Below are positions 7,172 through 16,458 of a stretch of DNA of 64,000 nucleotides, piece after piece. Under the pieces are notes generated by a model that searched no databases, was not told the DNA's origin, and was given only the letters and a program-made list of their open reading frames with translations. The DNA is taken from contig NZ_CP041403.1 of the NCBI RefSeq assembly GCF_014844135.1, forward strand, positions 992,001-1,056,000, written 5' to 3'. Made by a program: the position numbers and the translations under genes. The first letter of the stretch is position 1; every line of letters starts with the position of its first letter. The stretch is from Arcobacter sp. FWKO B (GTDB lineage Bacteria; Campylobacterota; Campylobacteria; Campylobacterales; Arcobacteraceae).

Positions 7172-8296
7172 TCATTTCAGCAGCTCATTGTATAACTTAT
7201 AGATACTTTCCACCATAGTTTTTCTATGAAAATATTCTTCAAACCTATTTTTAGCTCCTTGTGAATATTTTGAATAAAGTTCTTTATCTAAAGTTACTTT
7301 CATAATTGCTTCAGCTAATTCTTTTCCATTCTTAGGAAGAACATTTATACCACTTTCGTGATGTTTATTAACCCAATCTACTCCTGAACCTTTAATTTGA
7401 GTTGCTACAATAGGTTTGGAAAAACTCATTGCTTCAATTTGGACTATTGCAAATGCTTCAGACTTTTCAACTGATGAAAGACAATAAATATCACATGCGG
7501 CATAATAATTTCCTAACTCCTTATCATCTATTCGTCCAAGTAATTTTACTTTATTTTCTAGATTATACAATTTAATTTTATGTACAAGTTTGGCATGAAG
7601 TGGACCAGTTCCACCAATTAATATAATATACTCTTCTGAAAGATACTTTGCAGCTTCAATTAAATACTCAAATCCTTTATAATAAACCAATCTGCCAAGA
7701 GAAAAAATGATTTTCTTATTTTTATATTTTTCTCTTATGCTATTCACTTCATGGACATCAATACTTAATTTATTTTTATCTATTCCAATAGGAATTGATA
7801 CACATTTATCTTTATATTTCTGTAAATATTTAGATTCATAGATATATTTTGGTGTTGTTGCGATTATTTTATTAGCTTTTTTCATCATCCAATCTTGAAA
7901 AGGCTCATATATCTTTAATAAATATTTTTGTTTTACAATATCACTATGCCAATGTAAAACAATTTTTTGCTTAGAACTATCAACAAACATTAACACAATA
8001 TTAGCCATAGGATCAGGCAAATGAATATGTAAAATATCATATTCTTTAATAATCTTTTTTAGTTTAAAAATCATTTGAGGTGTAATTGAGGTAGAAAAGT
8101 ATATCCCATAAGACTTAGTTCTTATAACTTTATATTTATCATAAATATTTTCTTCATAAGTATAATTTTTACTTGAACATAAAACATCACATGAAACATC
8201 TTTATAATTATTTAACCCTTCTGTAATGTCATACATTACAGTCTCTATTCCTCCTATACTTGGTGGATAAAATCTTCCTAATTGTAAAATTCTCAT
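7172..8296 (-). CDS. GT4 family glycosyltransferase
   Basis: 374 residues, GT-B fold. N-terminal acceptor domain opens MRILQLGRFYPPSIGGIETV (the GGIE loop); the C-terminal donor domain has IIFSLGRLVYYKGFEYLIEAA near 193, IGGTGPLHAKL near 226, and the catalytic EX7E-like stretch EKSEAFAIVQIEAMSFSKPIVA near 279-300. A retaining cytoplasmic transferase that adds one sugar to the lipid-linked unit; which sugar cannot be told. A clear AGGAG site precedes the ATG at 8296. It follows wzy by 7 bp and is the last intact transferase gene before the cassette junction. Confidence 0.88.
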   Translation of the reverse strand: MRILQLGRFYPPSIGGIETVMYDITEGLNNYKDVSCDVLCSSKNYTYEENIYDKYKVIRTKSYGIYFSTSITPQMIFKLKKIIKEYDILHIHLPDPMANIVLMFVDSSKQKIVLHWHSDIVKQKYLLKIYEPFQDWMMKKANKIIATTPKYIYESKYLQKYKDKCVSIPIGIDKNKLSIDVHEVNSIREKYKNKKIIFSLGRLVYYKGFEYLIEAAKYLSEEYIILIGGTGPLHAKLVHKIKLYNLENKVKLLGRIDDKELGNYYAACDIYCLSSVEKSEAFAIVQIEAMSFSKPIVATQIKGSGVDWVNKHHESGINVLPKNGKELAEAIMKVTLDKELYSKYSQGAKNRFEEYFHRKTMVESIYKLYNELLK

Positions 8297-8303
8297 ATGT
8301 CTC

Positions 8304-9530
8304 CTAAACTAATAAAATCATTAAAAAAGGTATAAAATATATTTCTCTTCTTGTCATATCACCCATATTAGGATTAAATGAGTATATAAATACACTTATC
8401 AGTACATAAAAAAACAAAAATGTATAAAGTTTATTAGTCCTAATTCGAATAATTATTTTTCTAAAATTTTTCATCGTTAAAAACACTATTAAAATTAAAA
8501 TTAGTACATTTTCAATACTAATAATAAACATAAATATACTATTAGCTTCCCAAGGAAAGGGTCTAAAAATCTGTAACATATGAAAAGGTACAATAAAAGG
8601 CTCTAGCATTAATGAACCACCAGCATATACATTAGCCAATGCTCCTGAAAAGCTCAAGTGTGAAAAATCAACATTACCTAAAAAATTTGCAATTATTAAA
8701 TTAAATAATATTATACTGCTTAAAACTGCAATAAAACAACCAATAAAAAACAAAAGTTTATTTTTACTAATAATTGTTAAATATAATGCTAATATAATTA
8801 TTGCTGCTTGATATGACCTAATAGAATATATTAAAAATAAACAAAAGAGAAATAAAAATATTTTAATAAAATTATATTTACTAAATAATTTTCGATAATT
8901 AATTTTTAAAAACAGCATAAATACAAAACTAGTTAAAAGTAACATATAAGCATCTTTGCCAAAAAAACTTGACTGTAAAGTAATAATAGGAATCATTAAT
9001 AAAAAAAGAAACAATAAGTTTTTATTAAAAGCAAATTCTGAAAATATTTTATATATTATTAAGTATGCAGACATACTTAGTGAAGCATAAAAAAACATCA
9101 TACCATATAAAGAATTTGGTAAAATATGAAATAAAATATAGTTAAACCATTGTATAACCATTACATTACTAAAACCTTGAATATCACTACCATGCTGAAT
9201 TGTTTCTATTACATGAAAATAATAACCATTTAAATCTCCTCCATCCCACTTATTAATTATCAAATAAAGCATTATGAATGATAATGGGATTTTATATAAT
9301 AAAAATACCGTAAATATCTTTATCTTGATATGTGTTAAATTTAATATATAAATTGTTAAGTACAAAAATAATAATGAGTATAAAAAATATACTCCTATAT
9401 ATTCTGTTCCTAATTTTGATTCACCAATGAAAAATATATTATTAAATATAGAAACTAGTGATAATGAAAAAAAAGTTATTATTAGAAAATTAATTTTTAC
9501 TTTATAAGATGTATTATGATTTAAGAACAT
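8304..9530 (-). CDS. wzy: Wzy-like O-antigen/capsule polymerase (polytopic membrane protein)
   Basis: 408 residues with about eleven hydrophobic segments and a larger periplasmic loop near residues 85-125 (KWDGGDLNGYYFHVIETIQH). There is no catalytic sequence motif, as is usual for Wzy proteins, which join lipid-linked repeat units in the periplasm. Identification rests on topology, size and location among glycosyltransferases with wzx and wzz in the same locus. Another basic loop holds SIRSYQAA near residue 237. It overlaps the upstream GT4 gene by 17 bp. The DNA is very AT-rich, as is common for wzy. Confidence 0.7.
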   Translation of the reverse strand: MFLNHNTSYKVKINFLIITFFSLSLVSIFNNIFFIGESKLGTEYIGVYFLYSLLFLYLTIYILNLTHIKIKIFTVFLLYKIPLSFIMLYLIINKWDGGDLNGYYFHVIETIQHGSDIQGFSNVMVIQWFNYILFHILPNSLYGMMFFYASLSMSAYLIIYKIFSEFAFNKNLLFLFLLMIPIITLQSSFFGKDAYMLLLTSFVFMLFLKINYRKLFSKYNFIKIFLFLFCLFLIYSIRSYQAAIIILALYLTIISKNKLLFFIGCFIAVLSSIILFNLIIANFLGNVDFSHLSFSGALANVYAGGSLMLEPFIVPFHMLQIFRPFPWEANSIFMFIISIENVLILILIVFLTMKNFRKIIIRIRTNKLYTFLFFYVLISVFIYSFNPNMGDMTRREIYFIPFLMILLV

Positions 9531-10608
9531 TAAAAATACCTCTACTTACTTTTTTATAATCAAAATGTTTAATATCAATATTTATATTATTATTTAATGC
9601 ATAATGAATAGATTCTCTTAAACGATTAGAAAAATCATCATAATTAAATACTAAATTACTATCTAAAGATTTTATGAATTCAGTTCCTCCTCCAGCTTTG
9701 TTACTAACTACAACAGGTAAACCTAAAGATAATGCCTCTAATATAACAAGTCCAAAACCTTCTAATTCTTTAGTTGGCAATACATATACATCAGATAATG
9801 ACATCAGTTCTACTAATTCGTTTTCTTTTACAAAATTAAAATAATTAATACTCCTTATATTTTTAATTTGCTTTTCTAGTTTATTTTGTAAATCACCTTT
9901 TCCTACAATTATTAAATGCCATTTAGCATTATCAAAATCTCTTATAAACTTTTCTGATAATTCTAATACACCAGTTCTATTTGTTAATCTTCTACTTGTA
10001 AACAACACTTTCTTATGTAATGGAATTTTATATTTTTTTCTTAATTCATCTTTAGAAATATTACACTTGAATTTTTCACTATCAAATATAGGTCCTACTT
10101 TAAAAATTTCCGCTTTTTTATGAATATGTAAAACTTTATCTTTCATAAAATCTGAAAGAACTAATATTTTATCAGCTTTAATCAAAACAACTTTTTGTAA
10201 TATAAACCTAATAAAGAATCCTATTTTTTTATTACAAGTTGACTTATATTCTTCATGAAATGGTCCATGAAAAAAATAAGTATTAACTTTAGTATGTTTA
10301 AAAAAACTATAAAAGACACCTAATATAGGGTGGTGTATATTTAGTATATCATCTTTATTTATATATTTAAAACTATTATATATATCACCAACTCCAGATA
10401 TCTCTATGACTTTATTTTTATTTTTAAGTTTTGTATAATATTTATCTTGTTCATTTTCTAACGAAAACACACCATGTTTTCTTCTAGTAATTAATAAAAA
10501 ATTTATATTATTATAGTCAAACCCTTTAATCATATCATATACATATCTTGCAGAACCACCAGTATAGTTTGGATATACAAAATCTGCGACTACTACAATT
10601 TTACTCAT
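9514..10608 (-). CDS. GT4 family glycosyltransferase
   Basis: 364 residues, GT-B fold. N-terminus MSKIVVVADFVYPNYTGGSA (GG loop); donor half with KVLFTSRRLTNRTGVLELSEKF near 200, IIVGKGDLQNKL near 233, and ELEGFGLVILEALSLGLPVV near 282-301, whose two Glu residues are the GT4 EX7E pair. Stop and start overlap with both neighbours (4 bp with the GT2 gene upstream, 17 bp with wzy), so it is translated as part of one operon. The transferred sugar is unknown. Confidence 0.87.
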   Translation of the reverse strand: MSKIVVVADFVYPNYTGGSARYVYDMIKGFDYNNINFLLITRRKHGVFSLENEQDKYYTKLKNKNKVIEISGVGDIYNSFKYINKDDILNIHHPILGVFYSFFKHTKVNTYFFHGPFHEEYKSTCNKKIGFFIRFILQKVVLIKADKILVLSDFMKDKVLHIHKKAEIFKVGPIFDSEKFKCNISKDELRKKYKIPLHKKVLFTSRRLTNRTGVLELSEKFIRDFDNAKWHLIIVGKGDLQNKLEKQIKNIRSINYFNFVKENELVELMSLSDVYVLPTKELEGFGLVILEALSLGLPVVVSNKAGGGTEFIKSLDSNLVFNYDDFSNRLRESIHYALNNNINIDIKHFDYKKVSRGIFNVLKS

Positions 10609-11522
10609 TTTGAAACTATTCCTTGTAGTTTTTTAAGATAATCCAATAAATATGGAGGATAAATTATTAATGAAATAACTAGAGGTGTGACCCATAAAAT
10701 TATATTTTTCTTTAATGTTCTATTAAACACATATTTTTTATAAAAGTACATTGAAGTATTATTAAGTATTCTATCAAGAAAAGAACTTCTAACCTTTAGT
10801 ATTGCAACTTCTTTTAAATCGATTTCATCTTTTCCACTTTCAAATCTTTGCTTATAGTATTTATAAGCATATCTTTGATATTGTCTTTGCAAATACCGTT
10901 TTTTTAATGTAATACCCTCAAGGTTTATTTCAGAAAATGTCAATGCTTCATCCAAGCAATAAAGTTTACCCAAAAAAGATATTCTTAGATATAAATCCAG
11001 ATCCTGAGAATATTGAAATTGTTCTCTATAATTTATTATATTTCTAAACATTATTGAAGAATGTTCAAAAATCCCCTCCTGAGATAAAAATCTTTTTCTA
11101 ACATCTTTATCTTCATTAGAAAACCAAGATTTATTTACAACACCATTATTGTCAAAATAATTAACCTGTGTACCACAGATAATATATTCTTTATTCTTTT
11201 CTAAAAAATCAATTTGTTTTTTTAATTTATCTTCAGCCCAATAATCACCAACATCAATTCTAGCTATATATTTACCTTTAGCTAAATTTACACCCTTAAT
11301 TAAATTTTTTGTAAGTCCCAAATTTTCTTCATTTTCTACAAATACTATTCTTTCATCATTACAATTTAAAACTTGAGATTTACTATCGTCTGTAGAACCA
11401 TCATCTATTATAATAAATTCAAAATCTTTGAAACTTTGTTCAAGAACAGATTTTATAGTATTATGTAATTTTTTAAAACCATTATAATTACTCATTATAA
11501 TACTTACAACTATGTTATTCAT
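10605..11522 (-). CDS. GT2 family glycosyltransferase
   Basis: 305 residues. An inverting GT-A enzyme: SIIMSNYNGFKKLHNTIKSV near residues 8-27, the nucleotide-binding IIIDDGSTDDS near 38-48, and the metal-binding DVGD in ARIDVGDYWAED near 88-99 in place of the usual DxD. A hydrophobic segment near 275-293 could tether the C-terminus to the membrane. It lies between two GT4 genes with 4-8 bp overlaps. Donor and acceptor are not evident from sequence. Confidence 0.87.
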   Translation of the reverse strand: MNNIVVSIIMSNYNGFKKLHNTIKSVLEQSFKDFEFIIIDDGSTDDSKSQVLNCNDERIVFVENEENLGLTKNLIKGVNLAKGKYIARIDVGDYWAEDKLKKQIDFLEKNKEYIICGTQVNYFDNNGVVNKSWFSNEDKDVRKRFLSQEGIFEHSSIMFRNIINYREQFQYSQDLDLYLRISFLGKLYCLDEALTFSEINLEGITLKKRYLQRQYQRYAYKYYKQRFESGKDEIDLKEVAILKVRSSFLDRILNNTSMYFYKKYVFNRTLKKNIILWVTPLVISLIIYPPYLLDYLKKLQGIVSK

Positions 11523-12636
11523 AATTCAGACACTCTTCTATTTTTTCTCTAAATTTACTGTATATTTTAGACTGTTCAAAATCTAAAGCCCTAATGTAAG
11601 CACTTTTAGATAACTCTTGTCTGTATTCATCATCACTCAACACTTTTACTATATCTTTAGTTAACTTATCTACATCTCCTACTTCTACTAATATCCCATT
11701 TTCATTTGGTTTATTTATTATCTCATTTGGTCCTGATGGACAATCAAATGATATTACTGGGCATTTACAAGCCATTGACTCTATTACTACATTTGGCATA
11801 CCTTCCCAAAGAGATGTTAATACAAACACATCACTATTTTGCAACCAATAAAAAGGATTATCTTGCCATCCTAAAAACTTTACATCATTCTCTATTTTTA
11901 ATTGTTTAGTTAAAGCTTTCAATTCTTCTTCTCTCTCACCTTTTCCTATTATCAACAATTCAACATCTTCTACCTGCTCTTTTACTTTTGCAAAACTCTC
12001 TAGTAAATAGTGTTGGGCTTTTTGCTTATCAAGTCTTCCAATATTGATTATTCTCTTCTTTTCTCGTTCATCTTTCTCTAAATTATTTACAATAGAAACT
12101 GGATTGTATACAACTTCAATATTTTTTCTCACATAGATATGATCTATCAAATCTCTCTTATTACCATTTGAATTTGTCAGTATCAGATCTGCTTTATTAT
12201 ACATATACTTCATACTTAGTTTAATCAAGCTTCCAAATTGTGCTTTTTCCAAAAAAAGAGACTCACTATTTCTAATATTTATAATTACTTTTGATTTGGA
12301 TTTTTTAAATATTTTTAATAGAAGTACTAAAAAGTTTGGAATTTCTCCAAATGTCAAAACTATATCAGGTTTTATCTCTTCTAAAATACTATTCGTGCTT
12401 TTTATCCAAGATACATATCTATTAATCTTATTTTTGAATTCATATTTATTAATAAAGTTATTTTCAATAACTATATTCCTGTTTGAAACATACTCATATT
12501 TCAAATCATTTTTACAAAGTGTAACTAAAGTTAATTCATAGTCATCATTAAAATACTTAGATAATATTGATATAACTCTTTCCGTTCCACCTTGTTCGCA
12601 GTTTGGGAAAAAAATTAATAACTTTTTATGCTTCAT
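11515..12636 (-). CDS. GT4 family glycosyltransferase (shares a donor domain with 15394-16458)
   Basis: About 373 residues from the ATG at 12636, which overlaps the asnB stop as TAATG; a second ATG 9 bp upstream is less likely. N-terminus MKHKKLLIFFPNCEQGGTER; donor half with INIGRLDKQKAQHYLLESF, LLIIGKGEREEELKAL and SLWEGMPNVVIESMACKCPV (EX7E). From codon ~204 to ~341 the DNA is identical to the GT4 gene at 15394-16458, while the N-terminal halves differ. Both enzymes are thus predicted to use the same nucleotide sugar on different acceptors. Confidence 0.88.
   Translation of the reverse strand: MKHKKLLIFFPNCEQGGTERVISILSKYFNDDYELTLVTLCKNDLKYEYVSNRNIVIENNFINKYEFKNKINRYVSWIKSTNSILEEIKPDIVLTFGEIPNFLVLLLKIFKKSKSKVIINIRNSESLFLEKAQFGSLIKLSMKYMYNKADLILTNSNGNKRDLIDHIYVRKNIEVVYNPVSIVNNLEKDEREKKRIINIGRLDKQKAQHYLLESFAKVKEQVEDVELLIIGKGEREEELKALTKQLKIENDVKFLGWQDNPFYWLQNSDVFVLTSLWEGMPNVVIESMACKCPVISFDCPSGPNEIINKPNENGILVEVGDVDKLTKDIVKVLSDDEYRQELSKSAYIRALDFEQSKIYSKFREKIEECLNYE
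11612..12024 (-). repeat. 413-bp identical block, copy 1 (GT4 donor domain)
   Basis: Positions 11612-12024 and 15476-15888 match at every base I compared, at a constant offset of 3,864. Outside the block the two genes diverge sharply on both sides. This is the mark of recent gene conversion or recombination between two related glycosyltransferase genes. Confidence 0.93.
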
Positions 12637-14528
12637 TACATCCATCTTTCATACCACATCTGAAACATAAACAATGTCCATATTTTATTAAAGCTTATTT
12701 TCTCTCCATTAAAATATCTTTCTAGTTCTCCGCCTATAACTTCATAGTCAAATATTCCATCTTTTTCAATTCTTTCTTTTGATAGTTGTTCTTTTACAAG
12801 TTTTGAAAGCCTTTTATCTTCTCTACACCAAGTTTCAAGAGGAATTCCAAAGCCCATTTTAGGTCTTTCAACCATCTCTTTTGGAATGTATTTGTATAAT
12901 ATTTCTCTTAAAATTCTTTTTGTTACCCCATCTTTATATTTGTATGCAAATGGTAATCTTGCTACAAACTCAAAAATATCTTGATCCAAAAATGGTTCTC
13001 TTCCTTCCAAACTTACAGCCATTGTAGCTCTATCTACTTTAGTTAAAATATCATCTGGAAGATATGTTTTAAAGTCAACCAAAAGCATTTTTTCTTCGTC
13101 TGAAATATTTGCATTTTCAAATTGTTTGAAATTATTTTTGATATCTTTTTCAAATTTTTTATTAAACATCTTATCTTGATAGTGTTCAGTATAAATATGC
13201 TGTCCTATATCAAATGCATTTGCATAAATAGAACCCTCTTTTTTAAGAAGTTTTTTTGTTTTTAAAAGCTTATCGCCTATATTTAGCTTATGTCCAACTT
13301 TAACCAAAATATCATCTGATAACAATGAAGCTATAGAAAACAAACCTTTATACTTTTCTATAGTTTTTACTCTATTTTTTGTCAACCAATATTTTGGATA
13401 TCCAAAAAAAAGTTCATCTCCACCGTCTGCTGAGAGTGATACTGTAACATGCGCTTTTGTAAACTTTGATACAAGATATGTAGGAATCTGGGATGCATCC
13501 GCAAAAGGTTCATCCCAAATATCAGGCAATTTTGGGATAATATCTAAAGAATCTTGCTTTGATAGATAATGCTCATGATGTTCAGTACCTAAATGTTTTG
13601 CATACTCCTTTGCAAATACTGCTTCATTAAACTCATTTTCTTCAAAACCTATCGTAAAAGTCTTTATCTCTCTTTTTTTATCTTTACTAAGAAGAGCTAA
13701 AAGTGTTGAAGAATCAATTCCACCACTTAAAAACATCCCAATAGGAACATCAGAGACCATTCTAAGCTCAAAAGACTTTGTAAGTATCTCTTCGAGCTTT
13801 TCTTTTGCTTCTTCATAAGATATATCAAGTTTTGGCATATCATAAAAGGTTTGGGGGTCCCAATAACATTTTTTATCTATATCCAAAGTCTCTATGTTTA
13901 CATTCATATAGTGCCCTGGTTCAAGCTTATAACAATCTTCAAATATAGTATATGGTGCAGGTATATAGCTATATTTTAAATATTGGCTAAGTCCCTCATA
14001 AGATAATTTTTTATCAAATGAAGGATGCTTGTGAAATGCTTTGATTTCTGATGAAAATAGAAAAATATCCTCTGTTTTATAGAAGTATAATGGCTTTACA
14101 CCTACTCTATCTCTTGCTATAAAAAGAGTTTTTTCTTTTTTAGAATATATAACAAAAGAAAACATACCATGGAACTTATCTAAACATTTTTCTTTCCACT
14201 GTATAAAGCTTTTTAGAATCACTTCTGTATCACTATGACTTTTAAATATATATCCATTTTGAATAAGCTCTTTTCTAACTTCTTCATGGTTATAAACTTC
14301 ACCATTATAAGAAATAATGTAATTTTCATCTTCACTTATCATAGGTTGATGACCAAGTTTAGAAAGCTCTATAATTGATAATCTTCTGTGTCCTAATGCA
14401 ATATTACTATCAATATATTGTCCTGCATCATCTGGACCACCAGATATCATTGTATCTCGCATAGCAACTAAAACTTCTTTTTTACTATACTCTTTATTTT
14501 TATCAATAAAACCTACTATTCTACACAT
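12636..14528 (-). CDS. asnB: glutamine-dependent asparagine synthetase-like amidotransferase
   Basis: 630 residues. Class II glutamine amidotransferase domain with the catalytic Cys2 (MCRIVGFIDK), GHRRLSIIEL near 47 and SYNGEVYNHEEV near 73, then an ATP-pyrophosphatase domain with the SGGIDSS loop near 268 and SLSADGGDELFFGYPKYW near 363. Within polysaccharide loci, AsnB paralogues (such as WbpS in Pseudomonas) amidate uronic acids. With ugd and a uronate epimerase in the same locus, amide formation on a GalA- or GlcA-type sugar is the best guess; ordinary asparagine synthesis is possible. It overlaps its neighbours at both ends. Confidence 0.9.
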   Translation of the reverse strand: MCRIVGFIDKNKEYSKKEVLVAMRDTMISGGPDDAGQYIDSNIALGHRRLSIIELSKLGHQPMISEDENYIISYNGEVYNHEEVRKELIQNGYIFKSHSDTEVILKSFIQWKEKCLDKFHGMFSFVIYSKKEKTLFIARDRVGVKPLYFYKTEDIFLFSSEIKAFHKHPSFDKKLSYEGLSQYLKYSYIPAPYTIFEDCYKLEPGHYMNVNIETLDIDKKCYWDPQTFYDMPKLDISYEEAKEKLEEILTKSFELRMVSDVPIGMFLSGGIDSSTLLALLSKDKKREIKTFTIGFEENEFNEAVFAKEYAKHLGTEHHEHYLSKQDSLDIIPKLPDIWDEPFADASQIPTYLVSKFTKAHVTVSLSADGGDELFFGYPKYWLTKNRVKTIEKYKGLFSIASLLSDDILVKVGHKLNIGDKLLKTKKLLKKEGSIYANAFDIGQHIYTEHYQDKMFNKKFEKDIKNNFKQFENANISDEEKMLLVDFKTYLPDDILTKVDRATMAVSLEGREPFLDQDIFEFVARLPFAYKYKDGVTKRILREILYKYIPKEMVERPKMGFGIPLETWCREDKRLSKLVKEQLSKERIEKDGIFDYEVIGGELERYFNGEKISFNKIWTLFMFQMWYERWM

Positions 14529-15390
14529 TTCTAAACCTACTTAATATTTTATTTTTTACTATAAAAAATAAATTTTTGATATTGTATGCCTCTTGTTTCA
14601 TAGTTAAATAATTAGCTTTTATATTATTATTTTTTAGTCTAGCATTGGGGTTGTGTCTAAATAAAGCTGCTATACTAAGCATTGAATTACCAAATCCATT
14701 TATTGTTTCAACACAAATGATATTACCTCCTAATAATTTAACAAAATTCTCTAAAGATTGTTTGCTAAAATAGTTTATATGTTCATAATGCCCAGCTGTT
14801 TTAAGTAATAAATAATGTGATATCTCGAAAGGTACTTCTATATAAACTAAACATTCATTGTGAATATTATTTAAGATATCATCAATAAAAACATATGGAT
14901 TATTTAAATGCTCTACAATATGATTGAAAAATATAATATCAGGCTGATTTACAGATTTTATATCTGATGTCAATCTTAAATTGTCATTTATATTGTGATT
15001 CGGTATATCAAACTCTAAAACTGTGCAATAGTTTTTTTGTGAGAAATAATGAGTTATCTCTCCCTTTCCTCCTCCAACATCTAGAATATTCATATGTTCT
15101 ATTTTTTTATTTAATTTACTTGTTAAATACTCCTCTAAATGCTTACTCCTATTCTCATAACGAGCATATTCAACATTATCAACTTCTTTTGAATACATCA
15201 GGCTAAGTTCATCATTTGAAAACCTTGTATTTCGATACAAAAGTCCACAATTTTCACAAAATACTATTGAGTAATTATGAATTTGATTATCTATAACTTT
15301 ACTAATTTCTAATTGTTCATTAATTTCTATAGAATAAAGATTTTTATTTTTATTTTTTTCACAAATTGGACATTTATCTATAACATACAC
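14521..15390 (-). CDS. class I SAM methyltransferase with N-terminal zinc ribbon
   Basis: 289 residues. Two Cys pairs at the start (CPIC near residue 8 and CENC near 45) form a probable zinc ribbon. This is followed by a Methyltransf_23-type Rossmann domain: MNILDVGGGKGEITHYFS near 97-114 binds S-adenosylmethionine, and IIFFNHIVEHLNNPYVFIDD near 152 carries the usual HxxEH-like motif. Proteins of this layout often methylate sugars or act as C-methyltransferases on NDP-keto-sugars. It overlaps asnB by 8 bp and is 3 bp from a GT4 gene. The substrate is unknown. Confidence 0.82.
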   Translation of the reverse strand: MYVIDKCPICEKNKNKNLYSIEINEQLEISKVIDNQIHNYSIVFCENCGLLYRNTRFSNDELSLMYSKEVDNVEYARYENRSKHLEEYLTSKLNKKIEHMNILDVGGGKGEITHYFSQKNYCTVLEFDIPNHNINDNLRLTSDIKSVNQPDIIFFNHIVEHLNNPYVFIDDILNNIHNECLVYIEVPFEISHYLLLKTAGHYEHINYFSKQSLENFVKLLGGNIICVETINGFGNSMLSIAALFRHNPNARLKNNNIKANYLTMKQEAYNIKNLFFIVKNKILSRFRNV

Positions 15391-15393
15391 AAC

Positions 15394-16458
15394 TTAACCC
15401 TCCAATACTTCTAAATATTTTTTACTTATTTTACCTATATCAAAATCCAAAGCTCTTAAATAAGCATTTTCAGACAACTCTTGTCTGTATTCATCATCAC
15501 TCAACACTTTTACTATATCTTTAGTTAACTTATCTACATCTCCTACTTCTACTAATATCCCATTTTCATTTGGTTTATTTATTATCTCATTTGGTCCTGA
15601 TGGACAATCAAATGATATTACTGGGCATTTACAAGCCATTGACTCTATTACTACATTTGGCATACCTTCCCAAAGAGATGTTAATACAAACACATCACTA
15701 TTTTGCAACCAATAAAAAGGATTATCTTGCCATCCTAAAAACTTTACATCATTCTCTATTTTTAATTGTTTAGTTAAAGCTTTCAATTCTTCTTCTCTCT
15801 CACCTTTTCCTATTATCAACAATTCAACATCTTCTACCTGCTCTTTTACTTTTGCAAAACTCTCTAGTAAATAGTGTTGGGCTTTTTGTTCTACTAATTG
15901 TCCTATATGAATAATTCTTTTTTTATCTCGTTTTTCCTTTTTATATATCTCTATTTTTTGAATGTCTAGAAAATTATAAATTGTATTTACTTTTGCATCT
16001 ATTCCAAAGAAGTCTTGTAATTCGTTTTCCAAATACCTAGCTGGTGTAATAATCATATCAAGTTTTCTATAAAAAAGCTTAGTAAGTAAATAAACCAACC
16101 AGTTTTTTATTGTTAAGCTTGAAAAAGAGTTTGTAATCCTAGCTATCTTCTTTACATCTTGCCCCATAAGGGCATTTAAAATATTTGGATATTCTCCCAT
16201 ACTTATGATATGAGTTATTTTCTCATCTTGCACTATTTTTTTTAACTTCTTATAAGAACTTATAAATCTACTAAGTTTATTTCCGCTAGTTTCAAGATGA
16301 TAATGTTTGCCCTCATATTTATATGGCAACTGATTATCACACAATGTAACAATACAATTTTCAATATTTTCATCTGAAAACATTTCACTTAATCTTATAG
16401 CAACTCTTTCTGTACCACCTTGATTACAGTTTGGCACAAATATCAAAATATTATTCAT
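15394..16458 (-). CDS. GT4 family glycosyltransferase (shares a donor domain with 11515-12636)
   Basis: 354 residues. N-terminus MNNILIFVPNCNQGGTERVA; the donor half from residue ~190 to 328 is identical in DNA to the GT4 gene 3.9 kb downstream in the operon, including SLWEGMPNVVIESMACKCPV (EX7E). The N-terminal half aligns with that paralogue only loosely, so the acceptors probably differ. It overlaps wzx by 4 bp. The last ~25 residues diverge again after the block ends. Confidence 0.88.
   Translation of the reverse strand: MNNILIFVPNCNQGGTERVAIRLSEMFSDENIENCIVTLCDNQLPYKYEGKHYHLETSGNKLSRFISSYKKLKKIVQDEKITHIISMGEYPNILNALMGQDVKKIARITNSFSSLTIKNWLVYLLTKLFYRKLDMIITPARYLENELQDFFGIDAKVNTIYNFLDIQKIEIYKKEKRDKKRIIHIGQLVEQKAQHYLLESFAKVKEQVEDVELLIIGKGEREEELKALTKQLKIENDVKFLGWQDNPFYWLQNSDVFVLTSLWEGMPNVVIESMACKCPVISFDCPSGPNEIINKPNENGILVEVGDVDKLTKDIVKVLSDDEYRQELSENAYLRALDFDIGKISKKYLEVLEG
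15476..15888 (-). repeat. 413-bp identical block, copy 2 (GT4 donor domain)
   Basis: Partner of 11612-12024, offset 3,864 bases, same orientation. Homologous recombination between the copies would delete asnB, the zinc-ribbon methyltransferase and one glycosyltransferase N-terminus, leaving a chimeric transferase. Confidence 0.93.

Noticed and set aside
11706-15773. Identical 67-residue plus frames at 11706 and 15570
   Set aside because: They are antisense shadows of the duplicated 413-bp glycosyltransferase block and carry no signal of their own.
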